From Pseudoxanthomonas sp. Root630 (GTDB lineage: Bacteria; Pseudomonadota; Gammaproteobacteria; Xanthomonadales; Xanthomonadaceae): DNA of 64,000 nucleotides. Shown in pieces: positions 43,512 through 52,498 of this stretch; the first letter of the stretch is position 1; each line of letters opens with the position of its first letter. The translations under genes and the position numbers were made by a program. The notes beneath the pieces were generated by a model. It was not told where the DNA came from, did no database searches, and saw only the letters and a list, made by a program, of their open reading frames with translations. Where the stretch lies: assembly GCF_001427585.1 (NCBI RefSeq), contig NZ_LMGY01000017.1, positions 107,142 through 171,141 of the forward strand. Reading direction: 5' to 3'.

Positions 43512-44420
43512 CTAGTAGGGGGCGGTCGCGGTCCGCCGTGCCCACAGCGCATGCAGGCCGCGTGCGGACAGGTCTTCGGGATGGCGCTGCACGCCGACGC
43601 CCAGCGTCGTCAGTGCGTGCGCGTAGGATGCCAGCAGACGATCGTTGCCGATCAGGTGCACCTGCGCCGGGCGCGGCGCATGCGAGAGCAGACCGGATGC
43701 GCGCAGTTCATGGCCGATCAGCAGGCCGGAGAGATACGACGGCAGCGCCGGTTCGGCGAACTGCTGGAACAGCCCGGTCGTGCGCACGCCGAACAAGTGG
43801 TGCAGCAGGCCGCCCGCGTCGGCGCTGCGCTTCAGGCCGGCGTCGAACGCATACCCATCGAAGCGCACGTCGCCGGCCGGCATCAGCCGGCCGAGGATGC
43901 TGTGCTGGCGCAGCAGCGCGAAGAGTTCACCGGTCATCGCGGTGGCGATGCGGTGCACCTGGCCGTCGCGCACCGTGACCCACTTGCTGTGGGTGCCGGG
44001 CAGGCAGACGACGTGCGTTCCGCCGGGCAGGGCGTCGAGCAGCGCGGCAAGCTGCGTCTCTTCGCCGCGCATCACGTCGGGCACGCTGTCCGAATCGCTG
44101 TCGCGCAGGCCCGGCACCAGCCACAGTGCGCGCCCGTCGAAGTCCGGCGGATGGAAGCGCTGCATGCCCAGGGCCAGCGCATGGTTGCCGGCCGGGCAGG
44201 ACAGGTACGGCATCTCGTGCCAGCCGCCGCGTCCACCCACCATCCCGCACAGCAGGATGTCGGTGTCGTCCCAGCCGGCGATTTCCTGCGCGAGCACGTC
44301 GCCGAAGCGGCCTGCGCACGCCATTACGCCCTGGTCGCTGCGACGGCGCTCGCGCACCTGGCCGTCGTCGGCCATCCGGTACAGGCGCAGGCTGCTGGTG
44401 CCCCAGTCGACGGCGATCAT
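43512..44420 (-). CDS. dgoK: 2-dehydro-3-deoxygalactonokinase (DgoK)
   Basis: Phosphorylates 2-keto-3-deoxygalactonate for cleavage by DgoA, 302 aa (E. coli 292). ASKHA-fold phosphate loop VDWGTSSLRLYR at the N-terminus, MVGGRGGWHEMPYLSCPAG near 60 and the GTHSKWV nucleotide motif near 145, as in DgoK. ATG 44420 overlaps the stop of the SMP-30 gene by 4 nt. Part of a complete De Ley-Doudoroff set. Confidence 0.93.
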   Translation of the reverse strand: MIAVDWGTSSLRLYRMADDGQVRERRRSDQGVMACAGRFGDVLAQEIAGWDDTDILLCGMVGGRGGWHEMPYLSCPAGNHALALGMQRFHPPDFDGRALWLVPGLRDSDSDSVPDVMRGEETQLAALLDALPGGTHVVCLPGTHSKWVTVRDGQVHRIATAMTGELFALLRQHSILGRLMPAGDVRFDGYAFDAGLKRSADAGGLLHHLFGVRTTGLFQQFAEPALPSYLSGLLIGHELRASGLLSHAPRPAQVHLIGNDRLLASYAHALTTLGVGVQRHPEDLSARGLHALWARRTATAPY

Positions 44421-45316
44421 GGCAAGCGCACCCGGTCCACGGCGCGCGCCAGCGCACGCCCGGTGCGATGCGCGAACACACCGCCCGACATCGGCGAAGC
44501 GGCGAGGGCGCCGGCATCGAGTCCGATGCGTGCGCTGGTGACGTACAGCGTGTCCGCGCGCAGCACGCAGCAGGAAGGCTGCGGCGCCGGGACGCGCACG
44601 ATCCGGTCGATGCGGCCGTCCGCGAGGTAGCGCACCACGCGTCCCGCGCCCCACTGCGCGTTCCACAGCGCGCCTTCTTCATCGATGATCGAGCCGTCGG
44701 GTTCCGCACCCGGCACGTCGAGCTCGACGAACACCGCGATGTCGGAGACGGTCGCGGTCGCCGCGTCGTAACGGCAATGCAGGATCCGCGGCGTCACCGA
44801 ATCGCAGAAGTACATCCGCGTGCCGGCGGCATCGAAGCAGATCGAGTTCGGGATGGCGGCGTGCGGCAAGGCCAGTTCGCGCAGGCCGTGCGTGACGGTG
44901 TACTGGTAGAAGCGCCCGGCCGGCCGCAGGTCGGCGTGCTCGCTCTTGGTGCCGAACACGAAGCCGCCGTGGCGATCCGCGCGGCCATCGTTGACGCGGG
45001 TCATCGGGTCGCCGGCCTCGACATCGGCCAGCGTCTCCAGCACGAGGTCGCGCACGGACAACTGCGCTTCCACATCGCTCGCGTACAGCCCCTTCGCCAG
45101 GCCCAGCAGCAGGCGCCCGTCTTCGCCCAGCGCGAGGCAACCGAGCGGTGCGGGCAGCGACCACGCATGCGTGTGGCCGCTGTCGGGATCGTGCCGCCAG
45201 AGTTCGGCGGCGAGGATGTCGGTCCAGTACAGCACGCGCCGGCGGTCGCACCACAGGATGCCTTCGCCCAGCGCGCAGCGGCTGTCGACGGCCAAGGTCG
45301 CCAGCGCCGTCGTCAC
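44417..45316 (-). CDS. SMP-30/gluconolactonase family lactonase, GTG start
   Basis: 299 aa six-bladed propeller. Metal ligands: Glu in CALGEGILWCD, Asn in VNDGRADRHGGFVFGT, Asn in AAIPNSICFD and Asp in EPDGSIIDEEGALWNAQWG. By context it opens galactono-lactone to galactonate. The frame is open through the end of dgoD, so the start must be near the gene junction; GTG 45316 gives the common 299-aa length and begins 5 bp after the dgoD stop codon. It overlaps dgoK by 4 nt. Confidence 0.87.
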   Translation of the reverse strand: MTTALATLAVDSRCALGEGILWCDRRRVLYWTDILAAELWRHDPDSGHTHAWSLPAPLGCLALGEDGRLLLGLAKGLYASDVEAQLSVRDLVLETLADVEAGDPMTRVNDGRADRHGGFVFGTKSEHADLRPAGRFYQYTVTHGLRELALPHAAIPNSICFDAAGTRMYFCDSVTPRILHCRYDAATATVSDIAVFVELDVPGAEPDGSIIDEEGALWNAQWGAGRVVRYLADGRIDRIVRVPAPQPSCCVLRADTLYVTSARIGLDAGALAASPMSGGVFAHRTGRALARAVDRVRLP

Positions 45317-45320
45317 GGCA

Positions 45321-46472
45321 TCACCACTCGGCCACGCTGCCATCGGCATGCCGCCACAGCGGGTTGCGCCAGCGCGGCGGCTGCCGGTGCGCTTCGACCA
45401 GGCGCTCCTCGTCGATCTCCACGCCCAGGCCGGGCTTGGGCAGCGCGGCGATGCTGCCGGTGTCGTCGCAGCGGAAATCCTCTTTGTTGAGCACGTAGTC
45501 CAGCAGGTCCGCACCCGTGTTGTAGTGGATGCCGATGCTCTGCTCCTGCAGCATCGCGTTGTGCGACACGAAATCCACCTGCAGGCACGCGGCCAGCGCG
45601 ACCGGGCCCAGCGGGCAGTGCGGCGCCAGCGCCACGTCGTGCGCCTCGGCCATCGCCGCGATCTTCACGCACTCGGTGATGCCGCCGGCATGCGACAGGT
45701 CGGGCTGCAGGATCGCCAGACCGCCGGCCGCGAGCACCGGCTTGAACTCGGCGCGCGAGTACATGCGTTCGCCCGCGGCGAGCGGGATCGAGGTCGCGTC
45801 GGACAATGGGCGGTAGTACTCCCATTGTTCGGGCAGCACCGGCTCTTCGACGAACAACGGTTTGAACGGCGCCAGTTCGCGCAGCAGCACCCGCGCCATC
45901 GGCGCACTGACGCGGCCGTGGAAGTCGATGCCGAAATCGACGCGGTCGCCCATCGCTTCGCGGATCGCGGCGACCTTGGCCACCGCGGCGTCGATCGCGC
46001 GCGGGCTGTCGATCAGCTTCAGTTCCTCGGTACCGTTGAACTTGAACGTATCGAAGCCCTGCGCCTGGTAGCGCTGCATCTGCGCGACGATGTCGGCCGG
46101 GCGGTCGCCGCCCACCCAGCGGTAGGTCTTCATGCGGTCGCGCACGCGCCCGCCGAGCAGCTGGTAGACCGGCACGCCGAGCGCCTTGCCCTTGATGTCC
46201 CACAGCGCCTGGTCGATGCCGGCGATCGCGCTCATCAGGATGGCGCCGCCGCGGTAGAAACCGCCGCGATACAGCACCTGCCACAGGTCGTTGATGCGCG
46301 CAGGGTCCTGGCCGACGAGGTAGTCCGCCAGTTCGTGCACGGCGGCCTCGACGGTGCTGGCGCGCCCTTCGATGACGGGCTCGCCCCAGCCGGTCACGCC
46401 CTCGTCGGTCTCCACCTTGAGGAAGAGCCAGCGCGGTGCGGCGTGGAAAGTGCTGACGCGGACGATCTTCAT
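45321..46472 (-). CDS. dgoD: D-galactonate dehydratase (DgoD)
   Basis: Enolase-superfamily enzyme converting D-galactonate to 2-keto-3-deoxygalactonate, 383 aa (E. coli 382). Metal ligands D in GIDFHGRV, E in [10 protein letters not shown] and E in AAGERMYSR; catalytic His in DFHGR and in [10 protein letters not shown]. The N-terminal cap ends in [20 protein letters not shown]. It overlaps dgoA by 4 nt and sits between aldolase and lactonase genes, which supports galactonate as substrate over other acid sugars. Confidence 0.94.
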   Translation of the reverse strand: MKIVRVSTFHAAPRWLFLKVETDEGVTGWGEPVIEGRASTVEAAVHELADYLVGQDPARINDLWQVLYRGGFYRGGAILMSAIAGIDQALWDIKGKALGVPVYQLLGGRVRDRMKTYRWVGGDRPADIVAQMQRYQAQGFDTFKFNGTEELKLIDSPRAIDAAVAKVAAIREAMGDRVDFGIDFHGRVSAPMARVLLRELAPFKPLFVEEPVLPEQWEYYRPLSDATSIPLAAGERMYSRAEFKPVLAAGGLAILQPDLSHAGGITECVKIAAMAEAHDVALAPHCPLGPVALAACLQVDFVSHNAMLQEQSIGIHYNTGADLLDYVLNKEDFRCDDTGSIAALPKPGLGVEIDEERLVEAHRQPPRWRNPLWRHADGSVAEW

Positions 46473-47092
46473 GTGGCGTGGTCCAGGTAGGCCTGGCGGA
46501 AGCGCCGCGCGTGCTCGCGCGTGCGCTCGACCGGCTGGCCGGGCTTGTAAAGTTCGCCGCCGATGCCGGCGCCCTGACAGCCGGCTGAGAGGTAGCCGGA
46601 GAGGGTGTCGGGCGTGACGCCACCGACGGCGAATAGGGGAACCGGCGGCAGCACGCTGCGCAGGGCGCGCACCATCGCCGGTCCGTAGACGGAAGCGGGG
46701 AACAGCTTGAGCACCTGCGCGCCCGCATCGAGTGCGTCGAAGGCCTCGCTCGCGGTGGCGACACCGGCGGCGACCTGCAGGCCGCGTTCGACCGCATGCC
46801 GGATCACGGGCGGGCGCGTGTTCGGCGTGACCATCAGGCGTCCGCCTGCGGCGAGCAGCGCATCCACCTCCGCGGTCGTCAGCACGGTGCCGGCGCCGAT
46901 CAGTGCGCGTCCGCCGAAGGCATCCGCAGCGATGCGCACGCTGTGCGCCCAGTCCGGCGAATTGGTCGGGATCTCGATCGCGTCATAGCCTTCCTCCACC
47001 AGCGCGCCCACGTGCGCGGGCACGTCGGCAGGCGTGATGCCGCGCAGGATCGCGATCAGCGGCAGGGCGAAGGGAAGGGCGGGCGCGTCCAT
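46469..47092 (-). CDS. dgoA: 2-dehydro-3-deoxy-6-phosphogalactonate aldolase (DgoA)
   Basis: Class I aldolase splitting KDPGal to pyruvate and glyceraldehyde 3-phosphate, 207 aa. KDPG-aldolase fold: catalytic Glu in [22 protein letters not shown], Schiff-base Lys in [13 protein letters not shown], and the phosphate site VGGVTPD, GIGGELY. ATG 47092 gives MDAPALPF. It lies 5 bp after the SDR gene and overlaps dgoD. Confidence 0.93.
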   Translation of the reverse strand: MDAPALPFALPLIAILRGITPADVPAHVGALVEEGYDAIEIPTNSPDWAHSVRIAADAFGGRALIGAGTVLTTAEVDALLAAGGRLMVTPNTRPPVIRHAVERGLQVAAGVATASEAFDALDAGAQVLKLFPASVYGPAMVRALRSVLPPVPLFAVGGVTPDTLSGYLSAGCQGAGIGGELYKPGQPVERTREHARRFRQAYLDHAT

Positions 47093-47097
47093 GCGGG

Positions 47098-47838
47098 TCA
47101 GTCGTGGTAGACCTGCGAGCGACCGCCATCGATGGCGATGTCGGTGGCGTTGATGAAGCGCGCTTCGTCGCTGGCGAGGAACAGCGCGGTGTAAGCCACT
47201 TCCTCCGGCGTGCCGATGCGTTTGGGCGGCAGCAGTGCCGCCTGCTTTTCGCGTGAGCCTGGTTCGCGCGCGAACCACGCTTCGATCCGCGGCACCAGGA
47301 TCAGCCCCGGCGAGATCGAATTCACCCGGATCCCGCGTGCGGCGTACTCGATGCCGAGCGCACGGGTCAGGCCCACCAGGCCGTGCTTGGCCACCGGATA
47401 CGGGAAGCAGCCGGCGATGATCTTGTGCCCGTGCACCGAGGCGATGTTGACGATGCTGCCCGCGCCCTGCGCCTGCATCGCCGGCAAGACCGCACGGCAG
47501 AGGTGCCAGGCACCCTTGAGGTTGAGCGACAGGCAGCGCTCCCAGTCCTCGTCGGACAGGGTGAGCGGATCGGAAAACACATCCGCGCCGGCGTTGTTGA
47601 CGAGCACGTCGATGCGGCCGTGCGTGGCGAGCACCGCCTGCACGGCGGCGTCGACCGCGCCGGCATCGGTGATGTCGGCGATGCGGTGTTGCACGCCGTC
47701 ATCGGCCGTGGGCGCGGTCTGCTTGTCGAGGCCGACCACCGTCGCGCCCTCGCGTGCGAACAGCTGCGCCGTGGCCGCGCCGATGCCGCTGGCGGCACCG
47801 GTGACCAGCGCGACCTTGCCGGACAGGCGGCCGCTCAT
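47098..47838 (-). CDS. SDR-family dehydrogenase, probable galactose 1-dehydrogenase
   Basis: 246 aa. NAD(P) motif TGAASGIGAA, NNAG at 87, catalytic Ser 13 residues before Tyr in YPVAKH (Y-x3-K). Asp in GLDK after beta-2 suggests NAD+. It heads a run that needs exactly one missing step, oxidation of galactose to its lactone, so galactose dehydrogenase is inferred. L-fucose or L-arabinose dehydrogenase is possible, since fucose is also released by this locus. Its ATG overlaps the stop of a 26-codon leader frame, which has the better ribosome site. Confidence 0.8.
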   Translation of the reverse strand: MSGRLSGKVALVTGAASGIGAATAQLFAREGATVVGLDKQTAPTADDGVQHRIADITDAGAVDAAVQAVLATHGRIDVLVNNAGADVFSDPLTLSDEDWERCLSLNLKGAWHLCRAVLPAMQAQGAGSIVNIASVHGHKIIAGCFPYPVAKHGLVGLTRALGIEYAARGIRVNSISPGLILVPRIEAWFAREPGSREKQAALLPPKRIGTPEEVAYTALFLASDEARFINATDIAIDGGRSQVYHD

Positions 47839-47915
47839 GGGAGACGGATCCCGTCCGGCGTGGACGCGACGTTGGCGCCGGCACGCGACGTGCCGTCGGA
47901 TTGCGATGTCGCCAT
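47835..47915 (-). CDS. 26-aa leader peptide coupled to the SDR gene
   Basis: Starts at ATG 47915 behind a very strong ribosome site (GGAGGAGGG) and ends TGA overlapping the SDR ATG (ATGA). The peptide MATSQSDGTSRAGANVASTP plus six residues is hydrophilic and matches nothing I know. It may be a translational coupling leader, or the remnant 5' end of a lost gene. See findings. Confidence 0.4.
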   Translation of the reverse strand: MATSQSDGTSRAGANVASTPDGIRLP

Positions 47916-48053
47916 GGGGCCCTCCTCCCGGCGGTGATCGGATGCGGGGATGTCCCGTGGCGGACCTGTGCCGGCCGTCCCCGGGGCCTCCCCTCGCGGG
48001 CGGTCAGGCATGGCCGCCGACCCGCGTTCGAAGCGTGGCATAGCCTCGCGTGG

Positions 48054-48108
48054 GCATCTATGTACGACAAATGAAATTTTTGTCATAGGCTATTCCGCAT
48101 ACGAATAG
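48054..48108 (-). promoter_or_regulatory. two-box operator/promoter of the galactose-GH43 operon
   Basis: CTATTC-N7-GAATAG (48090-48108) is a 19-bp dyad of LysR type (T-N11-A inside). Twelve bp further on the minus strand lies ATTTCATT (48077 to 48070), within a second dyad GACAAA-N7-TTTGTC (48066-48084). The same two boxes with the same spacing occur before the TonB receptor operon at 49139. Likely bound by the LysR protein at 48129, which starts 20 bp away on the other strand. Confidence 0.65.
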
Positions 48109-48128
48109 CTCGTGCCCCGGAGGCGACC

Positions 48129-49127
48129 ATGGTCCACCCCACCACCGGCTGGTTCGGCGCCACGCGCCTGAAGACCCGCCACCTTTCCCTGCTGCTGCAC
48201 CTGTACGAACAGCGTTCGGTCCTGCGCGCCGCCGAGGCCGCCAACATGACCCAGCCCGCCGCCTCCAAGCTGCTGGCCGAGATGGAAAGCCTGCTCGGCG
48301 TGCCCTTGTTCGAGCGCCACGCCCGCGGCGTGGAGCCGACCTGGTACGGGCAGGTGCTGATCCGTCGCGCGCGCTCGGCCCTGTCGGAGATCGGCCGCGC
48401 CCACGACGAGATCGCCGCGCTGCGCAGCGGGCGCATGGGCCAGGCCGCGATCGGCACCGTGGTGAACCCCGGCACCACCCTGGTGCCGCAGGCCATCGCG
48501 GCGGTGAAGCGCGATTTCCCCGACATCCTGATCAAGGTCGAGATGGACTACAGCCGGCCGCTGGTGGCCAAGCTGCTGGATGGCCAGCTCGACATCGTGG
48601 TCGGCCGCATCATGGGTCCGGAGGGCGCGGGCGAGCTGGATTTCGAGCCGCTGGCCGACGAACCGCATGCGGTCATCGTGCGCGCCGGCCATCCGCTGAC
48701 CCGGCGCCCGCGGATCACCCACGCCGACCTGGCCGACTACGGCTGGATCATGCCGCCGGCCGCCAGCGTGCTGCGTTCGCGGCTGGATGCGGTGTTCCTC
48801 GAGCACGGCCAGCCGCCGCCGCAGAACATCGTGGAAACGGCCTCGTTGCCCGTGATCATCCACCTGCTGCGGCACAGCGACCTGCTGACCGCGCTGCCGG
48901 CCGAATCGGTCGGCCCGTACCTGCAGACCGGTCAGATGTGCGTGCTGCCGATCGAGCTGGGCGTGCGTATGGAGTTCTTCGGCATCGTCCGCCGTCGCGA
49001 CCAGTTGTTGTCGCCGGGCGCCGAGCGCGTGCTGGATGCCCTGCGCAGTACCGCCCGCCGCCTCTATACCGACCTGGAGCCCTCCCAGACGGGCACGGTG
49101 CCGCCGCCAGGCGAAAGCGGCGACTGA
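48129..49127 (+). CDS. LysR-type regulator (galactose-binding GbpR-like)
   Basis: 332 aa. N-terminal winged helix (RHLSLLLHLYEQRSVLRAAEA, AASKLLAEMESLLGVPLFER) and an effector domain from about residue 105 (GTVVNPGTTLVPQAIAAVKR, LDIVVGRIM). The DNA-binding part begins TRLKTRHL as in GbpR-like, sugar-responsive LysR proteins. It sits between two divergent sugar operons that carry the same operator, so it is the likely local regulator, with a released sugar (galactose or an oligosaccharide) as effector. Ribosome site GGAGG precedes ATG 48129. Confidence 0.9.
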   Translation: MVHPTTGWFGATRLKTRHLSLLLHLYEQRSVLRAAEAANMTQPAASKLLAEMESLLGVPLFERHARGVEPTWYGQVLIRRARSALSEIGRAHDEIAALRSGRMGQAAIGTVVNPGTTLVPQAIAAVKRDFPDILIKVEMDYSRPLVAKLLDGQLDIVVGRIMGPEGAGELDFEPLADEPHAVIVRAGHPLTRRPRITHADLADYGWIMPPAASVLRSRLDAVFLEHGQPPPQNIVETASLPVIIHLLRHSDLLTALPAESVGPYLQTGQMCVLPIELGVRMEFFGIVRRRDQLLSPGAERVLDALRSTARRLYTDLEPSQTGTVPPPGESGD

Positions 49128-49138
49128 GTCTGAAGACC

Positions 49139-49193
49139 TATTCGGGTTCGATATAGCTGGCGATCAATATTTCATTGGTACGGCATGTCAGCG
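49139..49193 (+). promoter_or_regulatory. two-box operator/promoter of the xyloglucan operon
   Basis: CTATTC-N7-ATATAG (49139-49157) followed by ATTTCATT (49170-49177). Aligned without gaps to the minus-strand element at 48108-48054 it is identical at 34 of 55 positions, concentrated in the two boxes. It lies 10 bp after the LysR stop codon and about 270 bp before the TonB receptor gene, so the receptor mRNA would have a long leader. Confidence 0.65.
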
Positions 49194-49425
49194 CCGCCTA
49201 TGCTCCCGCCGCAGTCACAGGAAGGCGGTCCCACGGCCGCCAGGTGAGCGCCAGGCACCGGCCGCAAGGCCCCGGTTGCCGCGGTGCCCCACGGGAAAGA
49301 CCGAACCATCGACGACCGCAGCCGGGGGCTGCAGCCGTCACCGCTTCATCCGGCCACGGGGCGCGAAGACGTCCGGGCAGGACCACAACTCAATCGTTTG
49401 TCATGTGTCCTGGGAGGGAACATCC
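49194..49425 (+). other. leader of the xyloglucan operon
   Basis: About 230 bp between the operator and the receptor ATG. No gene is supported; it reads as GC-rich, with an Arg/Pro-rich open frame that is not credible. It ends in a strong ribosome site, GGGAGGGA. No known riboswitch was recognised. Confidence 0.4.
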
Positions 49426-52377
49426 ATGTCAACGCGTCAGCGCCGCATCGCGGCTGGCCCCCGTGCGGGCCGTTCCGCCGGCCGCCACCTGCAACCCACC
49501 GTCCTCGCCCTGGGCATCGCCCTGCTGCTGTCGGCGCCTGCGTTCGCGCAGGAAGCCGCATCGGAAGCGAAGGACGGCGAGAAGACCACCGAACTCGATG
49601 CGGTCGTCGTCACCGGCATCCGCGGTTCCGTCTACCGGGCGCAGGACATCAAGCGCGACGCCGACACGTTCGTCGATTCGGTCACCGCGCTCGACATCGG
49701 CGCCTTGCCCGACCGCAGCGTCACGGAAACGCTGTCGCGCATTCCCGGCGTGACCATCGATCGCTTCCTGACGGTCGGCGATCCGGAGCATTTCTCCGCC
49801 GAAGGCGGCGGCGTGCAGGTGCGCGGCCTGACCCAGGTCCGCTCCGAACTGAACGGTCGCGACAGCTTCTCCGCGTCCGGCGGCCGCAGCCTCAGCTTCC
49901 AGGACGTGCCGGCCGAACTGATGGCCGGCGTCGACGTCTACAAGAACCAGAAGGCCGACATGATCGAGGGTGGCCTCGGCGGCACCGTCGACCTGCGCAC
50001 CTTCATGCCGTTCGACATCGAAGGCAGCCGGTTCGGCATGTCGTTCAGCGCCAACAGGGGCGACTTCGCCGACCAGCTGAAGCCCTCGGGCTCGGTGATC
50101 TTCAGCAACCGCTGGGACACCGACGCAGGCGAGTTCGGCATCCTGGTCAATCTGGCCCATTCCGAACTGGCGACGCGCACCGATGGCATGTTCGTGCGGC
50201 CGTTCTTCAATACCGCCAACTCCGACCTCAACAACGACGGCACCAACGAAAGCCTGTGGCTGCCGCGCGGCGCCGACTGGCGCACGCTGGAATACGAGCG
50301 CGAACGCCAGGGCGCCTACGTCGCGCTGCAATGGCGGCCGAACGACAACCTGGAGCTGTTCGCCACCGCCTTCCAGAGCCGATACGACGAGTTGTGGTAC
50401 GAAGACGCGATCTTCGTCTCCAACGATCCGCTGCAGGTGCGCGTCGATGCCAGTCAGCCGTACGAACTCGATGGCAACGTGTTCGTTTCGGGTCGTCTGC
50501 GTTCGAACGGCGACATCCCGATGGGCACGGACATCCGCGCCTCGCACCGCAAGTCCGACACCACCGACTACTCGTTCGGCCTGAAGTGGCTGTTCAGCGA
50601 CCGAACCGAGTTCTCCACCGACCTGCAGTACATCAAGGCGAACACCGAAGCGCTGGATTCCACGGTATCGCTCGGCCTCAACGTGCCGTACATCGACATC
50701 GACCTGGGCCATGGCGTGCCGCGGATCGGCGTCGACAACCAGTTCACCGCCAACCCCGCGAACTACTACTGGGGGTTCACGATGGACCACCAGGACGACA
50801 ACACCGCCGACGAAGTCGCTTGGCGCGCGGACCTGAAGCACAGCTTCGACAGCAATTTCTTCGATTCCTTCAAGGTCGGCGTGCGTGTCACCGACCGCGA
50901 TGCGCACAGCATCGACACCGGCTACGACTGGCAGCCGGTGTTCCAGCCCTGGATGCAGTGGTGGGCACTGCCGGGCGGTGTGCCGCTACCGGGCCTGGAC
51001 CTCAACGGGACGATCAATTCCAGCCTGACCAACCTGATCACCTTCGACAACTTCTACCGTGGCGGCGCTTCGACGCCGGGCTCGTTCTACTCGCCGGTGC
51101 TGTCCACCGCGCTCAATTTCCCGAACAGCTACCTCGACATCCATGGCGCGGCGATCCCGTACTACACCTGTTGCTACGGCCAGATCACGCCGCGCAACCT
51201 CGCCGACCCGCAGTGGGGCAACGTGCAGACCGAGCGCACCTACGCCGCCTACGCGATGCTGAACTTCGCGATGGACGAGGCGCGCATCGACGGCAACGTC
51301 GGCGTGCGCGTGGTACGCACGGAGAACAGCGCGGAGGGCTACCTGGTCTATCCGAACAATGCGTTCGCGCCGTATCTGGGCACGGGCCAGTCGGAGCCGA
51401 TCTCTGCGGAGAACTCATACACCGATGTGTTGCCCAGCGCGAACGTGAAGTGGGAACCGGCCGAAAACTGGATCGTCCGCTTCGCTGCATCGAAGGCCAT
51501 CGCACGCCCGGCCTTCAGCGACATGCAGGCCTACCAGGTGCTCAGCGTGGCCGTCCGCGACGGCGTCAACCCGCAGCCGGGCGATGAGCTTGGCCCGGAG
51601 GACCTGGAACTCACCGGCAGCTCCACCGACAACCCGTACCTGACGCCCATGAAGGCCAATCAGTTCGACCTGTCGCTGGAGTGGTACTTCGCGCCGGAAA
51701 GCGGCGGCATGGCCTGGGTGAACTTCTTCTACAAGGACATCAAGGACTACTTCCGCCAACAGACCGAGCTGCTGGCCTATCCGGGCGTCGACGGCAACGA
51801 GTACGACTATCGCGTGTCCCGCCTGGTGAACGTCGGCAAGGCGAAGATCCAGGGCGCGGAGATCGGCTGGAACCAGTTCTTCGATTTCCTGCCCGCGCCG
51901 TTCGACGGGCTCGGCATGTCCGCCAACTACACCTACATCGACAGCTCCACGAGAATCCCGGCGGCCTCCAATGCGGTGCCTGTCGATACCGACGGATCGC
52001 TGTTCGACGACCTGCCGGCCGATGGCCTGTCGAAGAACTCGTACAACGTCGCGGCGTTCTACGAAAAGGGCCCGTGGCAGGTTCGCCTGGCCTACAACTG
52101 GCGCAGCGAATACCTGTTGTCGATCGGCCCGAACGGCTACAACGGCGGCGACGGCGGCATCCCGTGGAAGCTGCCGGTGTACAGCGACAGCTTCGGTCAG
52201 CTGGATGGGTCGATCTTCTACAAGTTCTCGGACAACGTGCAGTTCGGCCTGGAGATGAACAACCTCAACAACGCCGAGCAGCGCACGCTGATGGACCAGA
52301 ACGGCGCCGGCAAGCGCACCACGTCGTGGTACGTCAACGACCGCCGTTACGCCGCGACGCTCCGCTTCACGTTCTGA
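49426..52377 (+). CDS. TonB-dependent receptor for xyloglucan oligosaccharides
   Basis: 983 aa outer-membrane receptor of the Xanthomonas-Caulobacter type. Signal peptide with a twin-Arg-rich start, cleaved after APAFAQ; TonB box LDAVVVTGIR; plug with LPDRSVTETLSRIPGV, VRGLTQVRSELNGR and GGLGGTVDLRT; barrel ending in ATLRFTF. First gene of the GH74-CE20-GH35-GH31-GH95-xylB operon, so oligosaccharides made by GH74 outside the cell are the likely cargo. A hairpin directly after the stop may keep receptor mRNA more abundant than the enzyme mRNA. Confidence 0.9.
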   Translation: MSTRQRRIAAGPRAGRSAGRHLQPTVLALGIALLLSAPAFAQEAASEAKDGEKTTELDAVVVTGIRGSVYRAQDIKRDADTFVDSVTALDIGALPDRSVTETLSRIPGVTIDRFLTVGDPEHFSAEGGGVQVRGLTQVRSELNGRDSFSASGGRSLSFQDVPAELMAGVDVYKNQKADMIEGGLGGTVDLRTFMPFDIEGSRFGMSFSANRGDFADQLKPSGSVIFSNRWDTDAGEFGILVNLAHSELATRTDGMFVRPFFNTANSDLNNDGTNESLWLPRGADWRTLEYERERQGAYVALQWRPNDNLELFATAFQSRYDELWYEDAIFVSNDPLQVRVDASQPYELDGNVFVSGRLRSNGDIPMGTDIRASHRKSDTTDYSFGLKWLFSDRTEFSTDLQYIKANTEALDSTVSLGLNVPYIDIDLGHGVPRIGVDNQFTANPANYYWGFTMDHQDDNTADEVAWRADLKHSFDSNFFDSFKVGVRVTDRDAHSIDTGYDWQPVFQPWMQWWALPGGVPLPGLDLNGTINSSLTNLITFDNFYRGGASTPGSFYSPVLSTALNFPNSYLDIHGAAIPYYTCCYGQITPRNLADPQWGNVQTERTYAAYAMLNFAMDEARIDGNVGVRVVRTENSAEGYLVYPNNAFAPYLGTGQSEPISAENSYTDVLPSANVKWEPAENWIVRFAASKAIARPAFSDMQAYQVLSVAVRDGVNPQPGDELGPEDLELTGSSTDNPYLTPMKANQFDLSLEWYFAPESGGMAWVNFFYKDIKDYFRQQTELLAYPGVDGNEYDYRVSRLVNVGKAKIQGAEIGWNQFFDFLPAPFDGLGMSANYTYIDSSTRIPAASNAVPVDTDGSLFDDLPADGLSKNSYNVAAFYEKGPWQVRLAYNWRSEYLLSIGPNGYNGGDGGIPWKLPVYSDSFGQLDGSIFYKFSDNVQFGLEMNNLNNAEQRTLMDQNGAGKRTTSWYVNDRRYAATLRFTF

Positions 52378-52390
52378 TGCGGCACCCATG

Positions 52391-52416
52391 GGACGGCCGG
52401 TATCGCCGGCCGTTCC
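52391..52416 (+). terminator. intercistronic hairpin after the TonB receptor
   Basis: Stem ACGGCCGG/CCGGCCGT (52393-52400, 52406-52413), 15 bp after the receptor stop and 85 bp before GH74. No T-run, so more likely an mRNA-stabilising or attenuating hairpin than a full terminator. Confidence 0.5.
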
Positions 52417-52498
52417 TTCGAAGGACCGGTGCACGCCTGGTGCGGCGCCCGAGGTGTGCTTCCTGCCGGCGCACCGCTGTTCCCCGACAGGAGATTCC

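Noticed and set aside
49036..49425. N-terminal extension of the xyloglucan TonB receptor
   Set aside because: It would overlap the LysR gene and bury the signal peptide; ATG 49426 has a strong ribosome site and is followed by a signal sequence.
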